Assembly (NCBI GenBank): GCA_040005555.1
Contig: JBDTYT010000039.1
Coordinates: 1 to 13,947 of the forward strand
Direction: 5' to 3'
Origin: JBDTYT01 sp040005555
Lineage (GTDB): Bacteria; Actinomycetota; UBA4738; HRBIN12
Length of the DNA stretch: 13,947 nucleotides
The translations under genes were made by a program, and so were the position numbers. The notes under the pieces were generated by a model. The model was given only the letters and a program-made list of their open reading frames with translations, ran no database searches and had not been told where the DNA came from. How positions within the stretch are numbered: the first letter of the stretch is position 1; every line of letters starts with the position of its first letter. Below, piece by piece: positions 1-6,489 of the stretch.

Positions 1-52
1 GTTAAGCACGCCGCCAGCGTTCGTCCTGAGCCAGGATCAAACTCTCCGTAGA
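1..52 (-). rRNA. rrs: 16S ribosomal RNA, 5' end only (gene runs off the left edge)
   Basis: Read on the minus strand, this stretch contains the universal 16S 5' segment: AGAGTTTGATCCTGGCTCAG (the site of the common 27F primer) followed by GACGAACGCTGGCGGCGTG. Aligning the AGAG to E. coli position 8 puts the mature 5' end at about base 52. The bases just inside that end, TCTACGG, resemble the usual actinobacterial start. Only about 52 bases are present, so the sequence supports a bacterial and probably actinobacterial source but no finer placement. The rest of the rrn operon (23S, 5S) would lie to the left of this window. Confidence 0.95.
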
Positions 53-65
53 GAACCTTCCAGAT

Positions 66-81
66 CCGGCCCGAGGGCCGG
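66..81 (-). other. GC-rich hairpin just upstream of mature 16S
   Basis: CCGGCCC at 66-72 and GGGCCGG at 75-81 are exact inverted copies, so the RNA can form a tight GC stem. It ends about 14 bases before the predicted 16S 5' end. No T-tract follows, so a processing or leader-folding role fits better than termination. Confidence 0.4.
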
Positions 82-178
82 CTTTGGGTTCGTGTGGAAA
101 GTCGGCATCACAGGACATGGCATCGTCCCGATCCGCCTTCCTTGTCTCGTTTGTCGTACGACCGTCATGCTGCTTGGA

Positions 179-192
179 CGCGGCGAACCGCG
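179..192 (-). other. small leader hairpin with UUCG loop
   Basis: On the minus strand CGCGG-TTCG-CCGCG forms a perfect 5-bp stem with a four-base loop. It follows the boxA-like element in the direction of transcription. It may be a boxB-like or processing structure of the rrn leader; the sequence alone does not decide. Confidence 0.4.
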
Positions 193-220
193 CCTCCCAG
201 CTGACGGGGAAACGCACTGG

Positions 221-250
221 CTTTTGACACACTGTTCAGTTCTCAAGGTG
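221..250 (-). promoter_or_regulatory. boxA-like rrn antitermination/leader element
   Basis: On the minus strand this reads CACCTTGAGAACTGAACAG followed by TGTGTC. The TTGAGAACT...CAnnAGTGTGT pattern is a familiar element of actinobacterial rrn leaders and 16S-23S spacers, where it overlaps the boxA-type Nus-factor antitermination signal. It lies about 55 bases after the -10 box and before the leader hairpins, the expected order. The identity rests on recalled family resemblance, not an alignment. Confidence 0.55.
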
Positions 251-305
251 CGAGCAACGCCCAGCGGAAGAAGAACCTCCGGGAACGGGGGCGCGCTGCT
301 CCGCA

Positions 306-335
306 ATAGTAGGCGCAGCCATCACGGACCGTCAA
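306..335 (-). promoter_or_regulatory. rrn promoter
   Basis: On the minus strand TTGACG (330-335) is followed, after 18 bases, by TACTAT (306-311). These are strong matches to the housekeeping sigma factor -35 and -10 boxes, and they point toward the 16S gene with a predicted start near 299-301. The promoter sits only about 40 bases after the tyrS stop codon, so the rrn operon has its own promoter rather than depending on tyrS transcription. Confidence 0.75.
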
Positions 336-358
336 CAAACGCACGTCCAAGCTCCGGT

Positions 359-376
359 GCGGCCCTGTCCGGCCGC
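359..376 (-). terminator. possible tyrS terminator hairpin
   Basis: GCGGCC (359-364) and GGCCGC (371-376) form a perfect 6-bp GC stem with a 6-base loop. It begins one base after the tyrS TAA stop. No T-run follows, as is common for high-GC actinobacterial terminators. Its position between tyrS and the rrn promoter fits a terminator, but the evidence is positional only. Confidence 0.35.
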
Positions 377-377
377 C

Positions 378-1589
378 TTACCGCAATCGCAGGAAGGTCC
401 GCCTTCCCACCTGGAGCACCTTGCCTTTGAGCTGGTCGACGGCCATCTCGGTCTCGGCGGCGGGCACGGGCTCCCCGTCGATCCGGACACCCCCCTGCTC
501 GATCCGTCGGCGCGCCTCGGCGTTGGAGGTCGCGAGCTCGAGCGCGACGAGCAACCTCGGCAACCACACCGCCCCCTCCCGGATCGCATCGGCGGGGATC
601 TGGGCCTCCGGCACCTCGTCGGGGATCCGATGTTCCTTGTGCACGACGTCGAATCGAGCCTCGGCCCGGGCGCCCTCACCCGGTCCCCGATACAGATCGA
701 CGACCTGACGCGCCAGCCGCCGCTTCTCCTGCCATGGATCGCGTGAGCCGTCGGCCAAGCCCGTGGTGACCCGCTCGGTCTCGGAGGGATCTTGGAAGAA
801 GTCGAGCGTGAGGAGGCGATATTCCGGGATCAGCTCGTCGTCGATGCGGAGGAGCTTGCCGTACATATCATCGGGCGGCTCGTCGATCGCGATGTAGTTG
901 TCGAGCGACTGACCCATCTTGTTCACGCCGTCGGTGCCGACGAGGAGGGGCATCGTGAGCGCGATCTGTGGATCTTGGCGGTGGTCGCGCTGGAGGTCGC
1001 GACCCACCAGCAGGTTGAACTTCTGGTCGGTGCCGCCGAGCTCGACATCGGCCTGGACGGCGACCGAGTCCATCCCCTGCAAGAGGGGATACAGGAACTC
1101 GAGGAGCGAGATCGGGCGCTGCTCGGCGAAGCGCTTCGCGAAGTCGTCGCGCTCGAGCATGCGAGCGACCGTGGTCGAGGCCGTGAGCCGCAGCACGTCC
1201 TCCATGTCCATGACCTCGAGCCACTCAGCGTTGTACCGCACCTCCGTGCGCTCGCGGTCCAGGATCCGCCAGAACTGATCGAGCAGATGATCAGCGAAGG
1301 TCTGGACGACGTCCTTCTCGAGTCGCGGCCGCGTCTCGCTCTTTCCCGAGGGATCGCCGACGCGCGCGGTGAAGTCACCGACGATGAGGACCGCGACGTG
1401 TCCGGAGTCCTGGAACTGGCGAAGCTTGCGGAGCACCACCGCCCAGCCCAGCGTGACCTCGGCAGCGGTGGGATCGAGGCCGAGCTTCACCCGAAGCGGA
1501 CGCTCGAGGGCGAGCTTGTCGCGAAGGCCATCGATGGGTACGACCTCTGCGGCGCCGGCTCGAAGCGCGTCGAGATCGTCGGGACCCAT
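378..1589 (-). CDS. tyrS: Tyrosyl-tRNA synthetase
   Basis: This 403-residue protein charges tRNA-Tyr with tyrosine in the cytoplasm. The class I catalytic fold covers roughly residues 30-330 and includes LRKLRQFQDSGH, GDFTARVGDPSGKS, the tyrosine-pocket segment VQADVELGGTDQKFN and MPLLVGTDG. An S4 RNA-binding domain occupies about 342-403. Length and order match the long bacterial TyrRS type with a C-terminal S4 domain. Both class I signatures deviate: the HIGH position reads TLGW (residues 46-49) and the KMSKS position reads KMGQS (224-228). The ATG start has no clear Shine-Dalgarno but has a TAGCAT box 9 bases upstream, suggesting a near-leaderless mRNA. It is divergent from the PBP gene and followed by the rrn operon on the same strand. 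Identity is secure; whether the motif changes are lineage-wide I cannot tell. Confidence 0.95.
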   Translation of the reverse strand: MGPDDLDALRAGAAEVVPIDGLRDKLALERPLRVKLGLDPTAAEVTLGWAVVLRKLRQFQDSGHVAVLIVGDFTARVGDPSGKSETRPRLEKDVVQTFADHLLDQFWRILDRERTEVRYNAEWLEVMDMEDVLRLTASTTVARMLERDDFAKRFAEQRPISLLEFLYPLLQGMDSVAVQADVELGGTDQKFNLLVGRDLQRDHRQDPQIALTMPLLVGTDGVNKMGQSLDNYIAIDEPPDDMYGKLLRIDDELIPEYRLLTLDFFQDPSETERVTTGLADGSRDPWQEKRRLARQVVDLYRGPGEGARAEARFDVVHKEHRIPDEVPEAQIPADAIREGAVWLPRLLVALELATSNAEARRRIEQGGVRIDGEPVPAAETEMAVDQLKGKVLQVGRRTFLRLR

Positions 1590-1598
1590 CGCGAGCGG

Positions 1599-1604
1599 AT
1601 GCTA
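1599..1604 (-). promoter_or_regulatory. -10-like box for tyrS (near-leaderless start)
   Basis: On the minus strand TAGCAT lies 9 bases before the tyrS ATG. With a usual 6-8 base step to the start site, transcription would begin within about 3 bases of the start codon. No -35 match is seen, and the gene has no Shine-Dalgarno. The same arrangement occurs at pheS and argF in this window. Confidence 0.4.
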
Positions 1605-1645
1605 GCAGCACCAACCCAGCGGGCGCGTGCGAAGATGGCTCCACC

Positions 1646-4123
1646 ATGGCCGTTCGTTCCCGGGCCCTCGTGGCCGGCGTGATGGTGCTCGCCCTCGTGG
1701 CGTCGGCGTGCAACCTGCCGAGCCTAAAGGAGGAGCGGCGGACGGCGACGGCCCTCCCGCAGACCTCGTTCCTCTACGCGTCCGACGGCACGTTGATCAC
1801 CGCGCTGCACGCTGGGGAGGACCGGGTCATCGTCAAGACGAAGAACATGCCACAGGTGATACGGGATGCCGTCGTGGCGATCGAGGATCAGCGGTTCTAC
1901 GAGCACGGCGGCATCGACCTGCGAGCCGTGTTGCGCGCTGCGTACATCGACGCCACGTCGGGCAGGATCGTCGAGGGCGGCTCGACGATCACGCAGCAGC
2001 TCGTGAAACAACTCTACGTCGGGAGCGCCGACACGCTGGGTCGCAAGCTGAAGGAGGCCTACCTCGCCTGGCAACTCGAGCACAAGCTCACGAAGGATCA
2101 GATCCTCACCAAATACCTGAACACGGTGTACTTCGGCAACGGTGCGTACGGTGTCGAGGCCGCTGCGCAGACGTACTTCAACGAGGCCGCCACGTCACTC
2201 ACGTTGTCGCAAGCCGCGCTCCTGGCGGGGTTGGTGAGGGCACCCGTGAACTACGATCCCGTCACGCACCCGACGCACGCGCGCCAGCGTCGGAGCGAGG
2301 TGCTCCAGCAGATGCTCGAGCAGGGCATGATCGACGAGGCGACCTTTACCAAGACGGTCGCGACGCCCGTGGAGCTCGATCTGGGAACGGTCGATGAGCA
2401 GCGCTACCCGGCGCCGTACTTCGTCGACTACTTCAAAGAGTGGTTCCTGTCGAACCCGCGCTTCGGTGCGACCCCACAGGAGCGCTACGACCTGCTGTTC
2501 AAGGGCGGCCTTCGGATCACCACGTCGATCGACCTCGGCATGCAGGCGCAGGCCGAACACGCGGTCCACACCGTGCTCCCCTATAAGAGCGACCCGTACG
2601 CAGCGATGACCGTGATCGATCCTCGGAGCGGCGAGGTGAAAGCCATGGTCGGAGGGCGCAACTACTGGGATACGCGTGATCCGTTCGCCAGGATCAACCT
2701 CGCGACGGGGGGAAGCACCGGACGGCAGACGGGGTCCTCGTTCAAGCCGTTCGCGCTCGTTGCGGCGTTGGAGAACGGGTTCACGCCCTCATCCCCGCTC
2801 AACGGCTCGACGGTGAGCATCCCGCTCCCGAACGGAACCGTCTGGCAGCCGCACAACGCCGAGGGGGGTGGGTACGGAACGATCTCGCTCGAGAGTGCCA
2901 CCGTCAACTCGGTGAACGTCGCGTACGCCAACCTCGAGGTGCAGCTCGGGGGCGGGGACGCGTTCGCCGGCGCCCAGAAGATCATCGACGTGGCCAAGCG
3001 CATGGGCATCCGATGCTGCCCTCGGACGACGGAGCCGAGTACGCCGCTCATCGCGGTCCCGGCGGCGGTGCTCGGCGCGAACGAGGTGAGTCCGCTCGAG
3101 ATGGCGTCCGGGTACGGGACCCTCGCGTTCGGCGGCCGGCACGCGCAGCCGACACCTGTCATCCGCATCACCGAACCGGGAGGAAAGGTCCTGTACGAGT
3201 CACAACCCAAGCCGAAGCAGGTCGTGAACCCGTCGGTGATCTCGATCGCGGACGGCATCTTGCAGAAGGTCGTGCAGTACGGCACCGGGACGGCCGCGAA
3301 CATCGGCCGGCCGCAGATCGGCAAGACGGGGACCGAGGACCTGTACCGCGACGCGTGGTTCGTCGGGGCCGTCCCCCAACTCGTGACCGCGGTCTGGGTC
3401 GGTTTCCCGCAGGGCCAGATCTCGATGCAGCCCCCCACGACCCGCATCACCGTGTTCGGGGGGACATGGCCGGCCGAGATCTGGCATGCGTTCATGGCGG
3501 CCGCCACGGCCCACATGCCCGTCAAGAGCTTCCCGACCGCGCCGGCGGTGCAATACGTGACGCAGCGCGTCGACGTGACCCAGGGGTGCCTCGCGAACCC
3601 GTTCACCCCGCCGGCGCACGTGAAGACCTTCCAGTACATCGCGGGCACCGAGCCCACCCTGAAGGTGTGCAAGGAGCCGAGCTCATACCAGAGCTTGACC
3701 GTGCCATCGGTCGTCGGGCTCCAGAAGGAGGCGGCGGTCACGGCGGTACGCAACGCGGGGTTCAACGTCTCGATCGCGTTCGAGGCCTCGTCGGATCAGC
3801 CGGAAGGCACGGTGATCTCGCAAGATCCGCCGGGGGGTGCGCAGCTCTTGCAAACGGCCACCGTCACGATCACGGTCGTCAAGACCTCCTCGTCTCCCTC
3901 GCCTTCTGCCGCGACCGTCCCGGACGTGGTGGGGCTGACGGGAGGCGCTGCTTCCGCGGAGCTCCAGCGCGCCGGGTTCGTCGTTTCGGTCGTGCTGCAG
4001 CAAGGATGTGACCCGACCGATCCGAACTGTACTTACCGCAAGGGCGTCGTCTGGTCGCAGAACCCGGTCGGCCAGCGAGGGGCCTCGACAGGCTCGACCG
4101 TCACGATCGTGGTGAACCCCTAA
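1646..4123 (+). CDS. Class A (bifunctional) penicillin-binding protein with two PASTA domains, putative lipoprotein
   Basis: This 825-residue enzyme polymerises and cross-links peptidoglycan outside the membrane. The glycosyltransferase-51 domain (about 65-230) has the EDQRFYEH motif with catalytic Glu80, GGSTITQQLVKQ (111-122) and KYLNTVYFGNGAYGVEAAA (156-174). The transpeptidase domain (about 310-620) has SxxK with catalytic Ser364/Lys367, SVN at 422-424 and KTGT at 560-563. Two PASTA repeats follow, starting at TVPSVVGL (685) and TVPDVVGL (757). The N-terminus is a short basic start, a hydrophobic run (7-21) and VASAC with Cys22, which looks like a lipoprotein signal peptide rather than the usual cytoplasmic tail plus helix. 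Cys pairs at 648/675 and 788/795 could form disulfides. It is the only plus-strand gene, 56 bases from divergent tyrS and 2 bases from convergent mpg. Only a weak GAAG precedes the ATG. Confidence 0.95.
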   Translation: MAVRSRALVAGVMVLALVASACNLPSLKEERRTATALPQTSFLYASDGTLITALHAGEDRVIVKTKNMPQVIRDAVVAIEDQRFYEHGGIDLRAVLRAAYIDATSGRIVEGGSTITQQLVKQLYVGSADTLGRKLKEAYLAWQLEHKLTKDQILTKYLNTVYFGNGAYGVEAAAQTYFNEAATSLTLSQAALLAGLVRAPVNYDPVTHPTHARQRRSEVLQQMLEQGMIDEATFTKTVATPVELDLGTVDEQRYPAPYFVDYFKEWFLSNPRFGATPQERYDLLFKGGLRITTSIDLGMQAQAEHAVHTVLPYKSDPYAAMTVIDPRSGEVKAMVGGRNYWDTRDPFARINLATGGSTGRQTGSSFKPFALVAALENGFTPSSPLNGSTVSIPLPNGTVWQPHNAEGGGYGTISLESATVNSVNVAYANLEVQLGGGDAFAGAQKIIDVAKRMGIRCCPRTTEPSTPLIAVPAAVLGANEVSPLEMASGYGTLAFGGRHAQPTPVIRITEPGGKVLYESQPKPKQVVNPSVISIADGILQKVVQYGTGTAANIGRPQIGKTGTEDLYRDAWFVGAVPQLVTAVWVGFPQGQISMQPPTTRITVFGGTWPAEIWHAFMAAATAHMPVKSFPTAPAVQYVTQRVDVTQGCLANPFTPPAHVKTFQYIAGTEPTLKVCKEPSSYQSLTVPSVVGLQKEAAVTAVRNAGFNVSIAFEASSDQPEGTVISQDPPGGAQLLQTATVTITVVKTSSSPSPSAATVPDVVGLTGGAASAELQRAGFVVSVVLQQGCDPTDPNCTYRKGVVWSQNPVGQRGASTGSTVTIVVNP

Positions 4124-4125
4124 CC

Positions 4126-4725
4126 TCACGCTCCCGAGGGCCGGGCACGGGAGACGAACGGGTCCCCGGTCACGATGAATCTCCATCGCCGCTCGGCCCC
4201 CAGCGTCACACCGACGCGCGTCGTCCTCGACACGTGGGAGCGCGCGACCGGGCGTCCCTCGAGCACGTAGACGTCGGAGCCCGCGACGAGATCGTGGCCG
4301 TTCTGCACACCGGTGATACCGAACGCCTTCGCGAGCTTCCCGGGACCGGAGCACAGATCTCGGGGATGGTCGCGTCCGCGATGGCCGGCCATCACCTCGA
4401 GTCCCTGCAACGGCTCGGCGGCGCGTAGCAGGACGGCGGTTCCCTCGCCGGCACGGCCGGTCACGGCGTTCATCATCCAGTGGTTGCCGTAGGTGAAGTA
4501 CACGTACAGCCGCCCCGGCGGACCGAACATCACCTCGTTGCGCGGCGTCGGACCGCGGAACGCGTGGCTCGCAGGATCATCGGGCAGATATGCCTCGGTC
4601 TCGACGAGTCGGGCGGCGAGCCGGGTCCCGTCGGCGAGCCTACGCACCAGGACCCGGCCGAGGAGCTCGGGAGCGACCCGCAGCGCCGAGCGAGCGTAGA
4701 AGGAGCGCGGCAGCCGACCCGCCAT
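4126..4725 (-). CDS. mpg: DNA-3-methyladenine glycosylase (AAG/MPG family)
   Basis: This 199-residue base-excision enzyme removes alkylated or deaminated purines such as 3-methyladenine from DNA. The family core is clear: LVETEAY (40-46), DPASHAFRG, TPRNEVMFGPPG, LYVYFTYGNHWMMN, LLRAAEPLQG and GPGKLAKAFGI. By alignment to human AAG (Glu125, Tyr127, His136), the catalytic base is Glu44, with Tyr46 and His54 in the active site. The start is set at MAGRLPR: its ATG overlaps the polX stop as TGATG and AAGGGA lies 6 bases upstream. The frame stays open for 59 more codons inside polX, but that extension does not look like the family and is a shadow. Translational coupling with polX suggests a shared role in base-excision repair. 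Confidence 0.94.
   Translation of the reverse strand: MAGRLPRSFYARSALRVAPELLGRVLVRRLADGTRLAARLVETEAYLPDDPASHAFRGPTPRNEVMFGPPGRLYVYFTYGNHWMMNAVTGRAGEGTAVLLRAAEPLQGLEVMAGHRGRDHPRDLCSGPGKLAKAFGITGVQNGHDLVAGSDVYVLEGRPVARSHVSRTTRVGVTLGAERRWRFIVTGDPFVSRARPSGA
4131..4153. terminator. possible bidirectional terminator between PBP gene and mpg
   Basis: CTCCCG (4131-4136) and CGGGAG (4148-4153) form a perfect 6-bp stem with an 11-base loop, starting 7 bases after the PBP stop codon. It lies inside the last codons of convergent mpg. With only 2 bases between the two stop codons, any terminator must overlap coding sequence. No T-tract is seen. Confidence 0.3.
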
Positions 4726-6452
4726 CAACGTCCCTTGCGCAGGAAGGTGCGGAGCTTCGCGAGCGGCCAGGCGTTGATCACGTCGTCCTTCGTGAGCCAC
4801 CCTCGCTGCGCGGTCGCGACTCCGAAGCGCATCACATCCAGGTGCGTCGTCGCGTGCGAGTCGGTGTCGATCGCGAACCGCACACCATGGCGCTTGGCCC
4901 ACAGGATGTGTTCGTCCCTGAGATCGAGGCGATCGGGGAACGCGTTGATCTCGAGCGCGGTCCCGGTGCGCGCGGCCGCCTTGAAGACCTCGTCGAGATC
5001 GAACTCGATGGGCGGACGGTGGCCGATCTTCCGGCCCGTCGGGTGCCCGATGATGTTCACGTATGGGTTCTCCATCGCGCGGACGATCCGTCGGGTCATC
5101 TCGTCCTTGGACTGCGTGAAGAGAGAGTGCACGGACGCGACGTGGAGGTCGAAGCCCGCGAGGAAGTCGGCCTCCCAGTCGACGGCGCCCTCGGCGTCGA
5201 TGTTGAGCTCGGAGCCTTGGAGCAGCGTCATCTTCGGGTACTTCCCCCTGAGCTTCTCGAGCTGCGCACGCTGCGCGAGCATCTTGGCATCGGTCATCCG
5301 CTGCATGAACAGGTTGGGCGCGTGGTCCGTGACCGCGTAGTAGGCATACTTCCGCGCCGCGGCGACCTGCAGCATCTCCTCGAGCGTCGCGAGCCCGTCG
5401 GTGAGCTTGGTGTGCGTGTGCAGATCGCCCTTCATCTGCCGCTGCTCGATCACGTCGGGGAGCTCGCCCGCGAGCGCCGCCTCCACCTCGCCGCGATCCT
5501 CGCGCAGGGTGGGTTCGAAGTACGGCAGCCCGAGCCTCTCGTACACCTGCTCCTCGGTCTCGGCTACGATGAGGGTGCCGGTCTTCGCCTCGAACAATCC
5601 GTACTCGGAGAGCTTGAGGCCCTTGCGCACCGCCATCTCGCGGATCCGGATGTTATGCGCTTTCGAGCCAGTGAAGTAGATCATCGCCGCGCCCCACACC
5701 TCGAGCGGCACGACCCGCAGGTCCACCTGCGGTCCGAGGGTCGAGATGAACGATGTCTTCGTGTCGCCCTGCGCGATGACGCGTTCGGCCTGCGGCAGCT
5801 CGGCGAACGCCTCCATGATCGCGGGCGCGTCCTTCTCGGACGCCGCGACGAGCAGGTCGACGTCGCCGATCGTTTCGGCCATCCGTCGCAGCGATCCCGC
5901 ATAGGCGCTGCGCTTCACGCCTTTCAAGCCCTGGAGCTCGGCGAGGAGCGTTTCGGCGAGGTCGAGGGCCACGCTCACCAACACGCGGTCGCTCGACTCG
6001 CGCAGCCGTGCGATCCCCGCACGGATGTTGTCGGCGGTCTTCGGGCCGAAGCCCTTGAGGTCCGAGAGCTGCCCCGCGTCGACGGCGTGCAGCAGGTCCT
6101 CGACGTTCGAGATGCCGAGATCCGTGTAGAGCGTTAGGGCTTTCTTCGGCCCAAGGCCCGGCACCGACATCATCTGGCGTACGCCCGCCGGGATCTTCGA
6201 CCGGAGCTCATCGAGCGACTCGATCGTTCCGGTGCGCAGGAACTCCTCGACCTTCTCCCCGATCGATTGGCCGACGCTCGGGATCTCGAGGATGCCCTTC
6301 AGATCGAGCTGAGTGACGTCGGCGTGGTATCCGCCGACGGCACGGGCTGCTTTCTCGTACGCCCTGGGCTTGAACGGGTCGCCCGAGGAGATCGACAAGA
6401 GGTCCGCGTACTCGAGCAGGACCGCCTCGACCGTGTCGTTCGCGCGGGGCAC
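4725..6452 (-). CDS. polX: Family X DNA polymerase with PHP domain (PolX)
   Basis: This 575-residue protein matches bacterial PolX, a gap-filling repair polymerase with a C-terminal PHP phosphoesterase/3'-5' exonuclease domain. Helix-hairpin-helix DNA-binding motifs appear near 56-68, 97-109 and 132-143. The nucleotidyltransferase palm has GS at 186-187, the DVD metal pair Asp197/Asp199 and the third Asp244. The PHP domain starts at GDLHTHT (His345, His347) and retains TDH (376-377), Glu415, His442, His470 and DTDSH (529-533), so both active sites look intact. The start is GTG with AGGA 7 bases upstream. It lies 37 bases after argF and its TGA overlaps the mpg ATG. Length and domain order are normal for the family. 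Confidence 0.95.
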   Translation of the reverse strand: MPRANDTVEAVLLEYADLLSISSGDPFKPRAYEKAARAVGGYHADVTQLDLKGILEIPSVGQSIGEKVEEFLRTGTIESLDELRSKIPAGVRQMMSVPGLGPKKALTLYTDLGISNVEDLLHAVDAGQLSDLKGFGPKTADNIRAGIARLRESSDRVLVSVALDLAETLLAELQGLKGVKRSAYAGSLRRMAETIGDVDLLVAASEKDAPAIMEAFAELPQAERVIAQGDTKTSFISTLGPQVDLRVVPLEVWGAAMIYFTGSKAHNIRIREMAVRKGLKLSEYGLFEAKTGTLIVAETEEQVYERLGLPYFEPTLREDRGEVEAALAGELPDVIEQRQMKGDLHTHTKLTDGLATLEEMLQVAAARKYAYYAVTDHAPNLFMQRMTDAKMLAQRAQLEKLRGKYPKMTLLQGSELNIDAEGAVDWEADFLAGFDLHVASVHSLFTQSKDEMTRRIVRAMENPYVNIIGHPTGRKIGHRPPIEFDLDEVFKAAARTGTALEINAFPDRLDLRDEHILWAKRHGVRFAIDTDSHATTHLDVMRFGVATAQRGWLTKDDVINAWPLAKLRTFLRKGR

Positions 6453-6489
6453 CGGCGAATCCTACCGCCGACGGCCCGCCAGGCTCGGG

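Larger units (their letters stand above)
53..305 (-). other. rrn 5' leader (pre-16S transcribed spacer)
   Basis: About 250 bases separate the predicted rrn start site (near 299-301) from the 16S 5' end. The stretch has no plausible protein gene. It contains a boxA-like element (221-250), a small hairpin with a UUCG loop (179-192), a perfect 10-base palindrome (153-162) and a GC-rich hairpin (66-81) about 14 bases before mature 16S. This is the normal content of an rrn leader: antitermination signals plus structure for processing of pre-16S RNA. Exact processing sites cannot be read without the 3' flank of 16S. Confidence 0.7.

Noticed and set aside
153..162. 10-base palindrome GTCGTACGAC in the rrn leader as an operator
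   Set aside because: It is an exact palindrome, but it lies well downstream of the promoter in transcribed leader, and a palindrome this short could be chance.
2662..3765. 367-codon open frame on the minus strand within the PBP gene
   Set aside because: Antisense to the transpeptidase domain, whose SxxK, SxN and KTG motifs are intact on the plus strand.
4726..4902. N-terminal extension of mpg upstream of the ATG at 4725
   Set aside because: It lies inside polX in another frame; the TGATG coupling and AAGGGA favour the downstream ATG, which also gives the normal family length.
4590..6137. 515-codon open frame on the plus strand over polX
   Set aside because: Antisense to an intact PolX gene with all catalytic residues; the frame is repetitive in Arg/Glu/Leu and has no motif.
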